The notes under the pieces are model-generated. The model made no database searches. It was not told the DNA's origin and was given only the letters and a program-made list of their open reading frames with translations. A DNA stretch of 64,000 bases from UBA10649 sp963842725. Lineage in GTDB: Bacteria > Actinomycetota > Actinomycetes > S36-B12. The stretch is taken from contig CAWJHN010000004.1 of NCBI GenBank assembly GCA_963842725.1, forward strand, positions 62,001 through 126,000, in the 5' to 3' direction. The translations under genes were made by a program, and so were the position numbers. Positions 34,902 to 44,400 of the stretch are shown piece after piece (positions within the stretch are counted from its first letter, which is position 1; each line of letters opens with the position of its first letter).

Positions 34902-36279
34902 GCGGCCTGGGCTACACCCTCGTCGCGCGCATCGAGACCAGTCCGGAGCTGTACGCGTCCGGACGCATCATCGAGGCGGTGAGCGGCGCGGACTGCGTGA
35001 TCATGGGCATGGACGTCGTGGGCGCCGAGCACACGTCCGTCACGCTCGACGTGACGTGCCTGACGACCAGCGACGACGACGGCGCGAGCATGCGCACGGC
35101 TCTCGAGTCGCTCGACGGCTGCACGGTGGGCAACGTCAGCGACACGACCTTCCTCATCCACCTGGGCGGCAAGCTCGAGGTGCGGTCCAAGGTGCCGCTG
35201 CAAGACGCGTGACGACCTGGCCCGTGCCTACACCCCGGGCGTGGCCCGGATCTGCCTCGCCATCCATGAGGATCCGTCGCGGGCCCGGCAGCTGACCATC
35301 AAGCGCAACACGGTCGCCGTCGTCACCGACGGCTCGGCGGTCCTGGGCCTCGGCGATCTCGGCCCGGAGGCGGCGATGCCCGTGATGGAGGGCAAGGCCG
35401 CGCTGTTCAAGCGGTTCGCCGACATCGACGCCTGGCCGATCGCCCTCGACACGCAGGACGTCGACGAGATCGTGCGAGCCGTCGAGCTGATCGCACCGGG
35501 CTTCGGCGGCATCAACCTGGAGGACATCGCGGCACCGCGCTGCTTCGAGGTGGAGCGGCGGCTGCGGGAGAAGCTGACGATCCCGGTCTTCCACGACGAC
35601 CAGCACGGCACCGCCGTCGTCGTCCTGGCCGCCCTGCTCAACTCCGCGCGTCTGGTGGGCAAGAGGCTCGAGGACCTGCGCGTGGTCATGACCGGGGCCG
35701 GAGCGGCCGGTGCCGCCGTCGCACATCTGCTCCTGGTGTCCGGCATCAGCGACATCGTCCTGTACGACTCCAAGGGTCCGCTCTACGTCGGGCGCGGTCG
35801 ACTGGATCCGGAGCGCGAGGCCCTCGCGGCCCGCACCAACCCGCGGATGCACGCGGGGTCCCTGTCCGAGGCGATGGTCGGACGCCGACGTCTTCATCGG
35901 AGTGTCGCGCCCGGACATGATCACGGTGGACGACGTCGCCGCGATGGCCGACCACGCCATCGTGTTCGCGCTGGCCAATCCCGACCCGGAGATCGACCCG
36001 GTGCTCGCCGCCCAGCACGCGACCGTCGTGGCGACCGGTCGCAGCGACTACCCCAACCAGATCAACAACGTCCTGGCCTTCCCGGGCATCTTCCGCGGGC
36101 TGCTCGACACCGGTGCGTACGTGATCACCGACGAGATGCTGCTCGCCGCCGCCCACGCCATCGCCGGGGCGGTCGGCGAGGACGCCCTGTCGGCCGCGTA
36201 CGTCGTGCCCAGCGTCTTCGACTCGTCGGTGGCCCCCGCGGTGGCGAGCGCCGTCGCGCACGCCTCGGCGCACGGATAG
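34898..36279 (+). CDS. NAD-dependent malic enzyme with N-terminal ACT-like domain (two frameshifts)
   Basis: The intended ~460-residue enzyme begins with an ACT-like regulatory domain (residues ~1-85, YTLVARIETSPELYASGRII), linked by LIHLGGKLEVRSKVPL to a malic enzyme domain. Catalytic signatures are YTPGVARICLAI, RNTVAVVTDGSAVLGLGDL, INLEDIAAPRCFEVE, FHDDQHGTAVVVLAALLNS (metal ligands), the Rossmann GAGAAGAAVAHLLL, and SDYPNQINNVLAFPGIFRG. One base too many near 35205-35208 and another near 35883-35887 break the frame. It converts malate to pyruvate and CO2 with NAD(P) reduction. Coupling to a NifX-like protein and to a CsoR/CstR-like site is unusual. Confidence 0.9.
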
Positions 36280-36345
36280 CAGTCCTCTACGCACGCCGGT
36301 CGTGCGCGTGCTCCGACGGCGCGTGACAGTTCGGTCATGTGTGAT

Positions 36346-36368
36346 CCGCGGCCTGTACCTGGCCGCGG
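36346..36368 (+). other. GC-rich hairpin in the leader of the Ig-repeat gene
   Basis: Stem arms CCGCGGCC (36346-36353) and GGCCGCGG (36361-36368) enclose a 7-nt loop TGTACCT. No U-tract follows, and it lies 20 bp upstream of the next start codon, so it is not a clear terminator; it could terminate the malic enzyme transcript weakly or shape the leader. Confidence 0.5.
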
Positions 36369-36388
36369 GGTCCGATTACCGTCCCAGC

Positions 36389-38605
36389 ATGCGGAGTTCC
36401 AGAGAGCAGCACCTCCTGACGGGCACCCGTGGGCGTTCGTCCCGATTCGTGGCCGTGCTCACGGCGACCACGCTGATCATGTCCGGGGTGGGGATCGCCC
36501 TTGCCGGAACGGCCTCGGCCGTGACGACGGTCCTCCCGCCGCTGGCCGGCACGGTCGGCAGTCCCATCGGTCCGGTATCGACGGTCGACCTCACCGGCCT
36601 CGTCGCCCCGGTCACCCTGACGATCACCCCACCGCTGCCGACCGGGCTCGCGTTCGATGCCGGCATCGGCGTGACACCCGGAACGGCGGTCGTCTCCGGG
36701 ACGCCGACCCAGGCCATCCCTGCGACGACCTACACCGTCACGGCGACGGACAGCACACCGGTGACGCCGGTGGTCCGTGCCGCTGACCTCACGATCACCA
36801 TCGACGGCCTGCTGACGCCGCCATCGCCGATCACGGCGATGCTCGGCCAGCCATTGACCGGTAGTCCGGCGTTCTCGATACAGGGGCTGGGTGCTCCGCT
36901 GGCATTTGCGGCGCCCACCTCTCCAGCGTGGCTGCTCTACTCCGCGAGCGGCTCGCTGTCGGGAACGCCGGACACCGCCCTTCCACCCACGACGATCCCG
37001 GTGACCGTCACCGATCCGGCCGGCGCGAAAGCGGTGGGATCCTTCAGCCTCGCGGTCGTTCCCGCCCTGTCGCCCGCCACGCAGTCGCTGACCGCAGTGG
37101 TCGGGACGCCGCTGAGTGCGCCGACAGCCGTCTTCCCAGCGCCGGTCGGCGCGAGTTATGTGATCACCCCGGCGATCACCCCGCTGACGGGGCTGGCCTT
37201 CGACCCGTCGACGGGAGTCGTCTCGGGCACGCCGACGCATCCGGTCGCGCCCACCGTCTTCGCGGTGCAGCTGCAGGCGACCTCGGACGGCAGCGTGTTG
37301 GCTCAGGGCGTCATCGACGTGACGATCGACGGCGTGCTGGGCACCGTGTCCCAGGTGGTGACGGGCACCGTCGGGTCGGCGATCATCCCGTTCATCGGCT
37401 ACGGCCAGGCCACGGCGACGACGGTTGGGCTTGTCGCGCCCTTCGCCTACACCACGACGCCGGCGCTGCCGGGCGAGGCGGCTCCCGGTGACCTGTCGAT
37501 CAATCCATCGACCGGTGCGATCACCGGCCGACCGGCGTCTGCCGCGGCGGGGTCGAAGTATGTCGTGACGGTCACCGACGCCAACGGGGCCAAGGCATCC
37601 GGACCCATCACCGTGACCGTCGCGGGCCTGCTGCTGCCGGCGACGCAGAGCGTCTCCGGTGCAGTCGGCACCAACCTCTACTCCAAGGTCCTGGTCGCCT
37701 CGGGCATGGTGGCGCCGGTGACGTTCGCCGTCACGTCCCAGCTTCCGGCCGGGCTGCTGGTCAACGCCGCCACCGGCGTGGTGTCGGGAATCCCGCGAGC
37801 GGTGCAGGCGACGACCCTGTTCGAGATCTCGGCGACCGATGCCAACGGCGCCACGGGGAGGGCCAAGGTGACGGTCACGATCGGCAAGGCCGCGCTGAGC
37901 CCGCCCATCATCGGCTCCGTGCTCGGCGGGGCGAAGGCCGGCTCCCTCCGGGTCTTCTTCACGGCGCCGCGGCTCGCGCCGACCGGCCAGACGTACTCGG
38001 TGCTCGTGTACGACTCGACGGGCGTCGACCTGGTCACGACGGTCGACGCGAGCGCCTCGCCCGTGATCGTCGAGGGCCTTACGCCCGGCGAGACCTACCA
38101 GGTCGTCGTGGTCGCCAACGCGACGACGTCGTTCGACCGGGTCGAGTCCCAGCCGAAGGCCGGCGTGGCGGCCCTGAGCACGACGACGGGTGCGGATGCG
38201 TCGGTAGCGCTGCTGAGCGCTGCGGGTACTGCTACGCCCACCACGGCGGCACTGCGCCGCGCCGGTTTCTTGATCGCGTCCGATGCCCAGGCTGCAACGG
38301 CGAGACGCGTTGTCGCCTCCGGTCCGCCGACGCGCGCCCTGCGCCGAGCCCCGGTTGCCCGCGTCCGCGCGAACTCGTTCACCCGCATCGTGGTGCCGGG
38401 GGTCATGACGACCGGTGCGCTGCAGATCCGGGTTCGCGTGGCGGGCGCGTGGCTCCCGCTCGGCACGGCCCGTGCGGACGAGCGACACCAGGTGGGACTG
38501 CCCGCATTCGCGGCCAGGAGGGTGAGGACGTACCCGATCCAGATCGCCGGCGTGACGGGACGGCCGCTCTACCTGCGACTGGTGGTCGGACCTCCAGCGC
38601 GCTAG
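36389..38605 (+). CDS. secreted multi-domain Ig-like (putative Ig/He_PIG) repeat protein
   Basis: The 738-residue protein has a long-n-region signal peptide (residues 1-45, ending AGTASA). About five Ig-like repeats of ~85 residues follow, each with a GLAFDPSTGVVSGTPT-type motif and a TYTVTATD or KYVVTVTDANGAKASG strand, characteristic of putative-Ig (He_PIG) domains. A fibronectin-III-like module follows at about 505-600 (SLRVFFTAPRLAPTGQTY and GLTPGETYQVVVVAN). The Arg-rich C-terminal region of ~110 residues has no sorting signal, so it is probably secreted rather than sortase-anchored. The function may be adhesion or matrix. Its TAG lies in an 8-bp target duplicated by the adjacent IS. Confidence 0.85.
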   Translation: MRSSREQHLLTGTRGRSSRFVAVLTATTLIMSGVGIALAGTASAVTTVLPPLAGTVGSPIGPVSTVDLTGLVAPVTLTITPPLPTGLAFDAGIGVTPGTAVVSGTPTQAIPATTYTVTATDSTPVTPVVRAADLTITIDGLLTPPSPITAMLGQPLTGSPAFSIQGLGAPLAFAAPTSPAWLLYSASGSLSGTPDTALPPTTIPVTVTDPAGAKAVGSFSLAVVPALSPATQSLTAVVGTPLSAPTAVFPAPVGASYVITPAITPLTGLAFDPSTGVVSGTPTHPVAPTVFAVQLQATSDGSVLAQGVIDVTIDGVLGTVSQVVTGTVGSAIIPFIGYGQATATTVGLVAPFAYTTTPALPGEAAPGDLSINPSTGAITGRPASAAAGSKYVVTVTDANGAKASGPITVTVAGLLLPATQSVSGAVGTNLYSKVLVASGMVAPVTFAVTSQLPAGLLVNAATGVVSGIPRAVQATTLFEISATDANGATGRAKVTVTIGKAALSPPIIGSVLGGAKAGSLRVFFTAPRLAPTGQTYSVLVYDSTGVDLVTTVDASASPVIVEGLTPGETYQVVVVANATTSFDRVESQPKAGVAALSTTTGADASVALLSAAGTATPTTAALRRAGFLIASDAQAATARRVVASGPPTRALRRAPVARVRANSFTRIVVPGVMTTGALQIRVRVAGAWLPLGTARADERHQVGLPAFAARRVRTYPIQIAGVTGRPLYLRLVVGPPAR

Positions 38606-38607
38606 TT
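38600..38607. repeat. 8-bp target-site duplication CGCTAGTT (left copy)
   Basis: CGCTAGTT occurs at 38600-38607 and again at 39393-39400, immediately outside the terminal repeats of the IS element. The left copy contains the stop codon of the Ig-repeat gene (38603-38605) and the right copy contains the stop of the histidine kinase gene (39395-39397, minus strand). Confidence 0.85.
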
Positions 38608-39392
38608 GTAGTTCCCAGAGACGTTCGTCAGGTGTGACGGGTCGGGCTCCTTGAGGATTGGGGGTGTCCGAGCGGACCGCGTACCGGTGGCTGGCCCGCC
38701 ATGACGCTGATGAGCCGTTGACGGACCGCTCCAGCCGGCCGCGTTCGTGCCCGAACCGGACGCCGGTGAAGGTGGAGGTCGTGATCGAGCGGCTGCGCCG
38801 GGCACGGATGACCAGCTCGGCGATCGCGGCGAAGCGGGGATGGCGGTGTCGACGGTCTGCGCGGTCCTGGCCCGGCTGGGCCTGAACCGGCTGTCGCGGC
38901 CGGAGCCGCCCGAGCCGGCGAACCGGTACGTGCGCCGGCATGCCGGGGAGCTGATCCATGTCGCCGTCGACGACGCCACGCGCGTGGCCTACGTGGAGGT
39001 GCTGGCCGACCAGAGAGCGCCGACCGCGGTCGGGTTCCTGCGCCGGGCGATCGCGTGGTTCGCCGAGCAGGGCATCACCGTGCGCGAGGTCATGAGCGAC
39101 ATTCAAACTAGGTCGAGTCCTTCGACTGGGCGAGGGCCTGCGCGACCGAGCTGCGCATCCGCCATATCCGTACCCGGCCCTACCGGCCGCGCACCAACGG
39201 CAAGGCCGAGCGGTTCATCCAGACCCTGCTACGCGAACGGGCCCACGGCCGACTCTGGCAGTCCAGCTCCGCACGCCGACGCGGACTGGCATCATGGCTG
39301 ACCTACTACCACACCAAGCGACCACACGGCTCCCTCGGCCACCAGCCGCCCTACTCAGCCCTGGCAGCCTGACGAACGTCACTGGGAACTAC
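38608..39392 (+). mobile_element. defective IS481-like insertion sequence
   Basis: The element is 785 bp long and bounded by 25-bp terminal inverted repeats (38608-38632 and 39368-39392) that start GTAGTTCCCAG and match at 24 of 25 positions. An 8-bp direct duplication CGCTAGTT flanks it. Autonomous IS481 elements are about 1 kb or more, and the transposase here has lost its N-terminus and frame, so the element is internally deleted and not self-mobile. It lies exactly between two convergent genes. Confidence 0.9.
38658..39372 (+). pseudogene. IS481-family transposase, truncated and frameshifted
   Basis: Readable parts are an HTH-like segment (VSERTAYRWLARHDADEP, then LTDRSSRPR), a middle part in another frame (MAVSTVCAVLARLGLNRL) and the integrase core: IHVAVDDATRVAYVEVL with the first catalytic Asp. 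A disrupted VMSD lies where the second Asp region should be, and LRIRHIRTRPYRPRTNGKAE holds the catalytic Glu, ending in YYHTKRPHGSLGHQPP. The first ~30 residues usual in the family are missing. Frames change near 38835 and 39110, and the SDNG motif is corrupted. The TGA at 39370 lies inside the right terminal repeat. Confidence 0.85.
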
Positions 39393-39394
39393 CG

Positions 39395-40529
39395 CTAGTT
39401 CGAGTCTGCGCCGCTGGAAGGTCTGGGTTCCGCGGCCGGCTCCGGCGTGACGTCCGTTGCCTGCTGCACCGGGAGGACCTGTCGCGGCAGGGTCATGCGA
39501 ACGGCCGCCCCGCCCTCGGGCGCGACGGTTGCCACGGCGTCCCCACCGTGCGCCTGGGCGATGGCCAGGACCATCGACAGCCCCAGGCCGCTGCCCACCA
39601 CGCCGTCGGGAGGAGTGCGATGCCAGAACCTCTGGAAGACGAGGCTGCGATGCTCCTCGGGGATGCCCGGACCAGAGTCGGCGACCTCGAGGATCGCCCC
39701 GCCGTCGGTCGACTGGCAGGTCAGGCGGATCACGTCGCCCGGCTGCGTGTGATGGATCGCGTTCTCGACCATGGCATCCAGCGCCGCCTCGATCCCGGCC
39801 ACGTCGCCCAGGATCCACATGCGCGGTCCGAGGTCGCGCACCCAGACGCGATCCTCGCGGGCGGACCAGTGGCACGCCACGTGGCCGGTGACGTCCGTCA
39901 GGTCGATGACGTCGAACTGGGTGATGCCGTCGGAGTCGAGCGAGGCCAAGGAGAGCAGCCGCGTGCTGAGGGTCTCCGTCCGGTCGAGCTGTCGAACGAC
40001 GACGTTGAGATCGCTCGATGACGCTCGGGTCGGTGGTGCCGCCCAGCGCCAGGTCGATGTAGCCGCGGGCGATCGTGACTGGTGTTCGGATCGCATGCGA
40101 CGTGTCGCGCAGGAACTCCTGCTCGCGCTCGAGCAGCTCGCGGTTCACCTCGTCCATGCGCCGCAGGGCACACAGGGCCGATTCCCTCCGGCGCGCGTGC
40201 CACATCATCGCGCCCAGCAGCAGGGGCATCAGCAGGAGCTCGGACATCTCGTTGAACTCGATCGCGCCGAGCAGCCACGCGCGAAGGAACAGGACGGCGG
40301 TCGTCGTCGCGACGAGGGCCGAGACGAGGACGGTCTCGCGTAGGGGCCAGACGCGGAAGCCGTACACGATGGCGACGGCGAGGTAGAGGAAGTGGTACGG
40401 GATCGTCTCCTGCCCGGCGTAGGCCCACATCAGGAACAGCATGCCGGCGCAGAACACGCCCAGCGTCCAGTCGACGATGCTCCCCGCGCTCCAGCGGGGG
40501 CTATGCGGAGCGAAGCGTGTATCCGACAT
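39395..40529 (-). CDS. sensor histidine kinase (one frameshift), partner of the OmpR-type regulator
   Basis: The intended protein is about 378 residues. Four to five transmembrane helices lie within residues ~15-115, followed by a coiled linker (CALRRMDEVNRELLEREQEF). The phospho-acceptor box is LRDTSHAIRTPVTIARGYID, and a HATPase domain in another frame has DAMVENAIHHTQPGD, VADSGPGIPEEHRSLVFQRF and GSGLGLSMVLAIAQAHGG. The frame changes near 40020. It overlaps the end of the response regulator gene by about 29 bp. The pair is divergent from the multicopper-oxidase-like locus and probably regulates it. The signal is unknown. Confidence 0.88.
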
Positions 40530-41166
40530 TGCGGATGGTGTCGATGGCATCGGACTTGATCTTCGAGCGCAGGCGTCGAACGCAGGCGTCGACGACGTTC
40601 GTACCCGGATCGAAGGAGTAGCCCCAGACCTCCGCCAGCAGCTCCTCCCGAGTGCACGTCACGTCGGGCTTGCTCATGAGGTGCTGGAGGAGGAGGAACT
40701 CACGGTTGGTGAGGGCCACCAGTCGACCGTCCACGCGGAGCGTCCGGTTCACCCGATCCAGCGTGAGACCCCCCGTCTCCAGGGACTCGAGTGCCTCGCC
40801 GGGTCGGTACGAGCGCGTCTGCGCGTGGACGCGCGCGATCAGCTCCGCCATGGCGAAGGGCTTCAGGAGGTAGTCCGCAGCGCCCGCCTCGAGGCAGGCC
40901 ACCCGCGTGCGCACGTCGGCCACCCCCGACAGGACGATGACCCTCGGCCGGGACAGCGCGGACGCCAGTGCGGCGAGGATCTCCCGGCCGTCCGGCTGGG
41001 GCATCATCAGGTCGAGGATGATCACGTCGGGAAGCTGCTGCCGGGCCAGGCGGAGGCCGTCGGCCCCATCGGACGACACGGTGACCGTGTGCCCATCGGC
41101 CGCGAGTCCCCGTTGGACGAACCGGAGGATCTCGGGCTCGTCGTCTATCACGAGGATCGAACTCAC
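40501..41166 (-). CDS. OmpR-family response regulator
   Basis: The 221-residue protein has a receiver domain (residues 1-115) with Asp8/Asp9, phospho-acceptor Asp52 in IILDLMMPQPDG and Lys in YLLKPFAMAEL. A winged-helix DNA-binding domain lies at about 125-220 (TNREFLLLQHLMSKPDVTCT, then REELLAEVWGYSF and VVDACVRRLRSKI). It starts 15 bp from the palindrome GGTAATAATTACC (41181-41193). Position opposite the large secreted-protein/oxidase operon makes it the likely regulator of that operon. Confidence 0.95.
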   Translation of the reverse strand: MSSILVIDDEPEILRFVQRGLAADGHTVTVSSDGADGLRLARQQLPDVIILDLMMPQPDGREILAALASALSRPRVIVLSGVADVRTRVACLEAGAADYLLKPFAMAELIARVHAQTRSYRPGEALESLETGGLTLDRVNRTLRVDGRLVALTNREFLLLQHLMSKPDVTCTREELLAEVWGYSFDPGTNVVDACVRRLRSKIKSDAIDTIRNVGYTLRSA

Positions 41167-41180
41167 GTAAACCCCCTAAA

Positions 41181-41193
41181 GGTAATAATTACC
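41181..41193. promoter_or_regulatory. 13-bp palindrome GGTAATAATTACC
   Basis: A perfect palindrome about an A lies 15 bp upstream of the response regulator start, in the 234-bp divergent region. It is strikingly A+T-rich for this genome. It may be an operator of the response regulator or part of its promoter. Confidence 0.5.
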
Positions 41194-41342
41194 CCATAAG
41201 TTCCGATACCGGATTATGCACACGCGCTGCCCGCCGCGCTAGTGCCAGAGCATATGGACCTGACCTCGTGAGGCTTTGGTCCCGAGTGAATCGTGACGAA
41301 CCCGTCATTATCGGACTTCCGTCTCGTCACCCTCATTAGTTT

Positions 41343-41398
41343 CCGACCACCGACCGGCACCACGTCCGGTGGTCGGGTACTCACGAAGGGGTGGTCGG
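41343..41398 (+). promoter_or_regulatory. mutually exclusive leader hairpins ahead of the giant surface-protein gene
   Basis: CCGACCACC (41343-41351) is complementary to two identical copies of GGTGGTCGG, at 41368-41376 and 41390-41398. Pairing with the first copy forms a hairpin (extended to 10 bp with one more pair). Pairing with the second copy covers the region between the ribosome site GAAGGGG and the ATG at 41401. The two structures cannot form together. This is the layout of a translational switch or attenuator, inferred from sequence only. Confidence 0.55.
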
Positions 41399-41400
41399 AC

Positions 41401-44400
41401 ATGACTCATGGCGGCGTCGCGAGAACTCGGTCCGGCTGGCTTTCCATCGCCGCCGTCCTGTCCCTGATGGCGGCCCTGCTGCCGATGACCCTGGTGGTGT
41501 CCGCCGCGCCGGCCGCCGCCGCGACGCACGACCTCACGATCGACCTGGTCAACGCCCGGTCGGTGGGCGACGTCGTCAAGGGCGCTGCCATCGACCCCGC
41601 GAAGACGTACACCTGGCTCATCACGTCGGACGACACCGGGGACCCGCACCAGGCGATCGCCGACTGCGTGCCCTCGCCGGTCAACCCCGATCCGCTCCGC
41701 GATGACGGGACCGGGCGGTCCTTCTGCCAGTGGCCGTCCATCCGCACGACTGCGGGCAACGTCCCGATCGTCACGTCCGGCGACCAGTCGGAGCTCAGCG
41801 ACTCGATCCCCCTGACGCTGCCCGTCGGGCAGGTACCTGATCTCGGTGCTCGCGGACGGCTATGCGCTGGGCGGCGCGCACTTCGCCATCCCGGTCACCG
41901 GCTCGGTGACCGTGCCACTGCAGCCGTACCCGTTGCCGCTCGGCACCGTGAAGATCCAGGTGTTCCACGACAACGCTCCGGTGGATGCCACGTTCGAGTC
42001 GGTCGGCGAGAGCGGTGCGGGCATGTCCGGCTTCGAGGCCCATCTCTCCGACGTGCTCGGCGAGGTGACCACCGACTGGTTCGGCAACCCCCTGTGCACC
42101 AACTACGAGAAGGCCGGCGGACAGACCCAGTTCGACGCCGAGGGCAGCCCCATCGTCAACGCGGCCAACCCCGGAGGCGCCTGCGTCAGCGACGGATCGG
42201 GACTCATCACCATCCCCAACCTCGGGTCGAACCGCTACGGAATCACCCTCAGCAAGCCCGGGGCCAAGCTCGACTGGGTCCAGACCACGACGCTCGAGGG
42301 CACCCACGACCACGACGTATGGCTCATGGCCGGCGACACCGGCAACGACACAGAGCTCGTCGTGGGCGGGGAGCCGGTGCCCTGGGTGCAGTTCGGGTAC
42401 GTCGAGCCGAAGTCCGCGCCCGGCGGGTCGGCGCACGTGACGGGACAGGTCCTGGCCGGCCTCACGTACGTCGGCGGCAACGGCGGCATCACCATCCCCG
42501 GCGGCACGGGCACCGCGGGCGGCAAGGAGGGCCCGCCCATCAAGCGGCCGTGGATCTCGCTCTCGGACCTCGGCAACGGCGACCAGATGGTCTACACCGG
42601 GCGCGGCAACGCCGATGGCACGTTCGACATCGCCGGCGTGCCCGACGGCACCTACCAGCTGACCGCATGGGACGACCTCCAGCAGTACATCCTCTTCAGC
42701 TACACCATCACGGTGAGCGGCGGGCAGAGCGTCGACACCGGCAAGACCTACCTGGCCGGCTGGGTGGCGCGCATCTACGGGACCGTGTTCATCGACGGCA
42801 ATGCCAACGGCAAGCGCGACAGCGGCGAGCCGGGCGTGCCCGGAACCGCGGTGACCCTGCGCGAGCGCGACAACACGCTCATGGACCAGATGGCCAACAC
42901 GGCCACCACCAACGACAGGGGCGAGTACGCGTTCGACGAGGCCTACCCCCTGACCCGCTGGCTCGTCCTCGAGCACTTCAACACCCGCTACGAGGGCACC
43001 GGCATCACGTTCCAGGGCGAGAACGACCCGAACGAGACAACGCTCCTGGGCGCAGCCGTCGACGTCAACACGCTGCCGGTCCTGGGCCTCGGCGGTCGCA
43101 TCGACTGGGGAGTGCGTCCGTACGCGCCCGGCACGAACGGCGGAATCGTCGGGACGGTCAGCTACGACACCACGCGCAACGAGCTCGACCCGTCCTACGC
43201 GGTGAGCGAGGACTACCAGCCGGGCATCCCGGGCATCCCCGTGCACCTGTTCCCGGTCCTGAAGGACGCGAACGGGGAACCGATCCTCGTCAACGGGCAT
43301 CCCGGTCAAGGACCCCGACCATGAGCTCGCCGAGCCCGTCATCAGCGAGACGTGGGAGGCAGGCAAGGGCTGCACGCCGCGGCAGTGGGACGGCACCCCG
43401 CTGGACCTGCAGGCGCTTCCGACGGCGCCCGATGCCACGTGCATCGAGTCTCCGGCGGACGGTGCGATCACGATGCCGTCCGACAACACGCCGACCGCCT
43501 TCGGGCAGACCGTGAACGGCAACTATGGGTTCGCCACGTCTGACCTGAACCTGTACGCGGTGGGCGATCCCGACAACCCGGGCTATCCCGCCGGCTTCAC
43601 CGGAACGTGCCCCGCTGAGAACGCCAATGGATGCGTGCCCGGGAACAACGACCTGCCGCTGTACGAGCCGCTCGCCCCCCTCGGATACGAGCCCCAGATG
43701 CTCGTCCCGGACGACTACGTGGTCACGGTCGACCTGCCGAAGGACGCCTTCGGCAAGGACATCTACCAGGTGACCCGCGAGCAGGACGTCAACGTCTTCG
43801 ACGGCGACGCCTACCTGCCGCAGGACATGTTCCCCTACACCGGGCCCGCAGCCCAGGGTGGCAGCGGCGCGGCCGCCGGCGGCCCGCTCCAGCCGCCGTC
43901 AGGCGCCTCCGTCACAGGGCGGCGGACTCGGCATCGCGCCGTGCGTCGGCCCCGACCACGTCGTCCACGTCACGAACAGCAACTTCGTCGACGGCGGCGG
44001 CAGCCCCTACGAGGGTCAGCTTCGGCCGCTGTGCACCGACAAGCTGGCCACGCTGCGCGGCCAGCAGGCGACCGCACCGGTCTTCAACCTGTTCACCCAG
44101 ACCCCCCTGCCGACCCACTTCTGGGGGATAACGATCAACGACCTGGGCCTGTCCTGGGACAAGCGCAGCGTCCAGTACGGCGAGGCGCAGGGCATTCCCA
44201 ACGTCCCCGTCGGCATCTACGACTTCAGTGGCAACCTCATCGACACCGCCACCACTGACTTCAACGGGATGTACGAGGCGATCGAGCCGTCCACGTCGTC
44301 GTACAACTGCCCGCTGCCGGCTGGACCGTGTGCCGGCATGTACCGCTTCGTCGGCAACGACCCCGGCCAGCCCGGTCAGCGCAACGCGAACTACAACCCG

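Noticed and set aside
36346..36368. Hairpin considered as an intrinsic terminator
   Set aside because: The stem is strong but no T-run follows, and it lies only 20 bp before the next start codon.
38608..39392. IS element considered as an active regulator or promoter donor for the neighbours
   Set aside because: Both neighbours read towards it, so it lies at their 3' ends and cannot supply promoters to them.
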